Shown here piece after piece: positions 45,849-48,641 of a DNA stretch of 48,641 nucleotides (positions are counted from its first letter, which is position 1; every line of letters starts with the position of its first letter). Location of the stretch: positions 1 through 48,641 of IMG/VR virus record IMGVR_UViG_3300047471_000555. One strand, given 5' to 3'. This DNA comes from a virus. The notes under the pieces were generated by a model. It had not been told where the DNA came from, searched no databases, and saw only the letters and a program-made list of their open reading frames with translations. A program made the translations under genes and the position numbers.

Positions 45849-46213
45849 CCTTCATTCCTCTTTGGTAAGAGTTGCTCATGCTGCCAGCGATTGCCTTCGC
45901 GCTGGGTCATATCCTGGCGGACCTGCTCGAAGATGCCGCCGTCTTTATAGACATCTTCGAGCAGGTGGCGAAATCTATCATCGCAGCGCTCCATCTCACG
46001 GAGGACATGTTTTGGGGGATGAAGGCCTCGTTCTTCATACATATATGAGATATCATGGACATCGTGCATATACATAACGAAGCGCCGCATCTTCTCCGGA
46101 ATTTCCGATTCGGCCTCGGCAATGGCATTGACGACTTGAGTCATCATCGACCGAATCGCTTGAATGTCTTTGGCTATACGGGCGAGATAGTCTTTGTCTT
46201 CAGGTTCGCTCAT
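45845..46213 (-). CDS. 122-aa helical late protein
   Basis: The product opens MSEPEDKDYLARIAKDIQAI, a coiled helix, then has EKMRRFVMYMHDVHDISYMY and DDRFRHLLEDVYKDGGIFEQ. This charged helix pattern is found in small late proteins of several podoviruses without assigned role. It is linked to neighbours by ATGA overlaps. Confidence 0.7.
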   Translation of the reverse strand: MSEPEDKDYLARIAKDIQAIRSMMTQVVNAIAEAESEIPEKMRRFVMYMHDVHDISYMYEERGLHPPKHVLREMERCDDRFRHLLEDVYKDGGIFEQVRQDMTQREGNRWQHEQLLPKRNEG

Positions 46214-46368
46214 TTCTTCTTCATCGCCTTCGAGAGGCGCTTGGTGCCAGTGTCGGCGGCGTTGAATTCCTTCGCTACCTTCACAGGGATTTTTACCTTC
46301 TTGGCAAAGGTAGGATTATGAGCGGCTGCGGCCATCGTTCGAGCTTGTTTCTGGGAATTTGAGGGCAT
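46210..46368 (-). CDS. 52-aa conserved basic phage protein
   Basis: ATG 46368 overlaps the upstream stop as TGATG, and the stop overlaps the next start as ATGA. The product reads MPSNSQKQARTMAAAAHNPT, then AKKVKIPVKVAKEFNAADTG, ending in Lys. Proteins with this pattern (xSKxQxxxMxAxAxxPxFAKK...VxKEFxxAD) are widespread in phages near head-tail genes and are of unknown function. Confidence 0.75.
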   Translation of the reverse strand: MPSNSQKQARTMAAAAHNPTFAKKVKIPVKVAKEFNAADTGTKRLSKAMKKK

Positions 46369-46865
46369 CACACTCTCCGTTTAAGGACTTCGCCAATCAC
46401 CTCAGACTGTTTGGTGATGGCGGCGACAAGGTCGGATAGGCCAGGGATCTCGGCGGGTTTGACCTGGACATTCGCCATTTCGATCTGGAACTTGTCCACA
46501 AGAGATTGGGAGTAATTGCCGGGCATATCCGTGTCAGGCTTATACTTCCATCGCTCTGAGAAGCTGGCCGAGATGGCCTTGGCCTCGTCGTCGATTGGGA
46601 TCATGTCCGGAGTGGGATCGCCCAGGAAGGCGTGATCATGGTCTTCGCCCTTGCCGGGTTGGCAGACAATGACTTCGCCCTCTTCGTTGTCCTTCCCACC
46701 CCAGCGATTGTTCCAATCCGACGGATCGTTGGGGCTGAAGTAGCGAGGGACCGGGATCCGCATCCGCTTCTCGCGGCCGGTCTTTCGATCGGTTTCTTTA
46801 TATTCCCACTCATTGGGTTCGACGGTGTTGAGGTAGTGAGGGGTAGCGAGTTTCCATCTTGCCAT
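46368..46865 (-). CDS. 165-aa conserved late phage protein
   Basis: GGAGACTAAC precedes ATG 46865. The product has WKLATPHYLNTVEPNEWEYK, NDPSDWNNRWGG, EGEVIVCQPGKGE, FLGDPTPDMIPIDDEAKAIS and NYSQSLVDKFQIEMA, then a helical end. This order of motifs recurs in podovirus late operons of proteobacterial phages. Its function is unknown; it may be virion-associated. Confidence 0.78.
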   Translation of the reverse strand: MARWKLATPHYLNTVEPNEWEYKETDRKTGREKRMRIPVPRYFSPNDPSDWNNRWGGKDNEEGEVIVCQPGKGEDHDHAFLGDPTPDMIPIDDEAKAISASFSERWKYKPDTDMPGNYSQSLVDKFQIEMANVQVKPAEIPGLSDLVAAITKQSEVIGEVLKRRV

Positions 46866-46874
46866 GTTAGTCTC

Positions 46875-48437
46875 CTAGTAGGGGGCTGCGATAGTTGAGC
46901 CAGTGCTCATATCGATGTTGTTCGAGAAGGTCGGACTCGTGACGGAGCCCGTTCCAGATACTGTCACGGCGACGCCAGTGGCTGAACCGGAAGCGTTATG
47001 ATCTAGTGTTATCGAGGATGAGCTATTCACAGTTAGAACCCTCGACCCAGCTGGACAGACTGAGCAGGCCACTTGCGAGGACTGGAACACACTGTTCGTT
47101 GAGGTAAGGCCGGTGATAGTTGGGCTTCCCGAGGTGGCGACACCGCCAGTCATCGGATTCGGCGACGGGAGAGGGGATGATGCCTGTGGATAGAATGCAC
47201 TAAACATAGTCGCGCCTATGTAATTATTCGACGCAACTGGCGATACCATATTGCCGGTGCAGCCATTACAATTCGTCAAATTGATTTGAAATGGCCGGCT
47301 GAAGGCGTTGGCATTGGCTTGGCCTCCAGCTTGGCCATGATTGGTCCCGACGCCAATGGCTGTGTTATTTGAAACATCCAGTCCGGCGATATTCCCCGCG
47401 CCTTGGCTATTTGAATTAACCACGGAATTATTCAAGCCCGGGACGTTATAACCCCCAGCATCAGTGCCAGTGACCGCAGGGACATACATAGTATTGAATT
47501 TAAACGCCATAGCGGTCGCTCCATGCGACCCCTGGAAGCAGTCTGAGTGAAGCAATTCAGGGAAGTAATTTTGCGAATAGCATACATTGAATTGGATATT
47601 GAAAGATTGCGATCCAGTGGCGCCATCGTAGAATATTGCATCATTTGGCAGATTATGGAAGTAGCTATATTGAACAGTTAGCAACCCAGCGCCGTGATAA
47701 TACAGAGCGTTAGGTGAACCAGACGTTTTGCCAAGCAGCCCTCCACCATCAAAATCAACTGCGGTTACGGTCAAATTTCCAGCGGTCGCCGAATTTACGC
47801 CGATCTGTTGACCCGATGTGTCGGTGATGACGAATGCGGAGTTGGTCAAGAAATTGTCGTGAGGCGTGCCTGTAGGCATACCAAAAGAGGCGTTGTTGAA
47901 TTGGGAATTCTTGACTGTGATGTTACTGGAAGTTCCGATGATCGAGATCCCGCCACCCGAGGGAAAGGTCCAGCCATCAAAAACGCACGGACCAGTGACA
48001 TTGTTGACCGTCACAATGAAAGCTGGCCCAGCTCCGACAGTGCCACACGGCAATGTATCCGTCCCCGGCACCTTCGTTGGCGTGAATGGAGCCGGGCCAA
48101 CGCCGTAATCAACACCGGCCACATTCCACGGCGGCCGATGGGCTGAGTAGCCAGTATCAGCGAATAGGGTCGGGAATTGCCCAGCGGCGACGGAAGCACC
48201 TGTGCAACCATCAAAGTAACCAGGGCGTAAAGCACAGCCAGTTGGAGGCGGCGTGACCGTCCCTTTCAGCTTTAGCCCTGCTAGACAAAATTCCTTTCCA
48301 AGCGCAACGTCGCCATCGCTACAAGGGACTTTGTAGATAGTCCAAGCCTCAACCCCTTCCGGAGGGGCGGCGGTCAGGGCCTGTGCCGCGCCGAAGCTCA
48401 AGGCAAAAGCCAGGATGAAGAATGTCGATTTCAACAT
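46875..48437 (-). CDS. Exported right-handed beta-helix protein (tailspike-like)
   Basis: This is a 520-aa protein. ATG 48437 overlaps the previous stop by 7 nt and is followed directly by a signal peptide (MLKSTFFILAFALSFGAAQA). The mature part has repeating short strands (ISIIGTSSNITVKNSQFNNA; TVQYSYFHNLPNDAIFYDGA; IQFNVCYSQNYFPE) of a parallel beta-helix as in pectate-lyase and tailspike folds, then a Ser/Thr-rich beta tail. About 12 Cys, many in close pairs, suggest disulfides. It might be a secreted or surface glycan-acting spike; enzyme residues were not identified. Confidence 0.85.
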   Translation of the reverse strand: MLKSTFFILAFALSFGAAQALTAAPPEGVEAWTIYKVPCSDGDVALGKEFCLAGLKLKGTVTPPPTGCALRPGYFDGCTGASVAAGQFPTLFADTGYSAHRPPWNVAGVDYGVGPAPFTPTKVPGTDTLPCGTVGAGPAFIVTVNNVTGPCVFDGWTFPSGGGISIIGTSSNITVKNSQFNNASFGMPTGTPHDNFLTNSAFVITDTSGQQIGVNSATAGNLTVTAVDFDGGGLLGKTSGSPNALYYHGAGLLTVQYSYFHNLPNDAIFYDGATGSQSFNIQFNVCYSQNYFPELLHSDCFQGSHGATAMAFKFNTMYVPAVTGTDAGGYNVPGLNNSVVNSNSQGAGNIAGLDVSNNTAIGVGTNHGQAGGQANANAFSRPFQINLTNCNGCTGNMVSPVASNNYIGATMFSAFYPQASSPLPSPNPMTGGVATSGSPTITGLTSTNSVFQSSQVACSVCPAGSRVLTVNSSSSITLDHNASGSATGVAVTVSGTGSVTSPTFSNNIDMSTGSTIAAPY

Positions 48438-48641
48438 GACGTTGACGTTCCCCAATAAGCGAATTGATTGTGGCACATACTAGTTTGGTTTCCGGTCGAG
48501 AAGGCCGAGGGCCAAACACCAAGCTCGAAGAAATCAATCGCTGCGTTATTGGCCGCAGCGGTAGAGCCGCTGATGCGATAGGTGGTCGACGCAAACGCAG
48601 TAGCATTGCCGAGGGCGAATGAGGTCTGAGTGGCGTCCACG
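48431..48641 (-). CDS. C-terminal end of the exported protein starting at 885 (second copy of the join)
   Basis: The frame enters from the right edge with the 46 codons that duplicate 1-138, then adds 23 unique residues (FSTGNQTSMCHNQFAYWGTS, then TSC) and stops at 48431. Joined to 1-885 it gives the full 318-aa protein. The stop overlaps the start of the beta-helix gene. Confidence 0.85.
   Translation of the reverse strand, partial: VDATQTSFALGNATAFASTTYRISGSTAAANNAAIDFFELGVWPSAFSTGNQTSMCHNQFAYWGTSTSC
48503..48641. repeat. Terminal direct repeat, right copy
   Basis: This is the second copy of bases 1-139, with A instead of G at 48629. The exact match covers the first 126 bases and the last 12. 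It closes the genome into a circle of about 48,502 bp. Confidence 0.95.

Noticed and set aside
1-48641. Diversity-generating retroelement as in BPP-1
   Set aside because: Despite the BPP-1-like capsid genes, no reverse transcriptase motif and no template/variable repeat pair was seen.
1-48641. Temperate lifestyle genes
   Set aside because: No integrase, excisionase, repressor/Cro pair or partition gene was recognised; the single winged-helix-like 59-aa protein is not enough to claim lysogeny.

Overview
The window is essentially one complete tailed-phage genome of podovirus type. Bases 1-139 recur at 48503-48641 with a single silent difference, and one gene reads in frame across the join. The molecule is therefore circular or circularly permuted, with a unique length of about 48.5 kb. 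The capsid genes resemble the Bordetella phage BPP-1 set (Bbp16, Bbp17 and Bbp19-like), and the tail and internal-virion genes are of the general short-tailed type. No integrase, repressor, phage RNA polymerase or reverse transcriptase is visible, so the phage is probably lytic and uses host RNA polymerase. A lipoprotein signal, Sec signal peptides, a PEP-CTERM sorting signal and Shine-Dalgarno sites point to a Gram-negative proteobacterial host. The exact host cannot be read from the sequence.

The genome has two opposing arms. A 690-bp gene-free interval (10625-11314) separates them. The rightward early/middle arm (11315-28975) starts with about 30 very small, tightly overlapping, mostly unrecognised genes. 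It then carries a replication/recombination module: UvrD-like helicase, Cas4-like nuclease, Sak4-like RecA-fold ATPase, a DUF669-like ssDNA-binding candidate, a uracil-DNA-glycosylase/exonuclease protein, a family A polymerase and a DUF3987-like ATPase. The leftward late arm runs from 10624 through position 1 and on from 48641 down to 28947. In transcription order it holds three small genes, a GIY-YIG-like protein, small and large terminase, portal, Bbp19-like protein, scaffold, major capsid protein, cement protein, four consecutive Sec-signal proteins, small virion-associated proteins, tail adaptor, nozzle, a split nozzle part fused to a glycine-rich domain, internal virion proteins (including a transglycosylase and a 2049-residue protein), and a lysis cassette. 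The two arms converge and overlap by 29 nt at 28947-28975.

Several features stand out. Two normally single proteins are split: the polymerase inside its 3'-5' exonuclease domain around a 65-aa gene, and the tail nozzle at the start of its C-terminal domain by a glycine-rich module. A small early gene encodes a PEP-CTERM tail with no signal peptide. Four neighbouring late genes encode predicted exported proteins, three of them cysteine-bearing. An ORF-free interval of about 308 nt after 15169 folds into three tandem nested stem-loops. The early arm reuses gene junctions: a recurring GGAGAWAAGCCCAATGA start box, a triplicated GGAGGAT...ATATGA stop/start junction, and intergenic hairpins sharing a GTGCG loop core.
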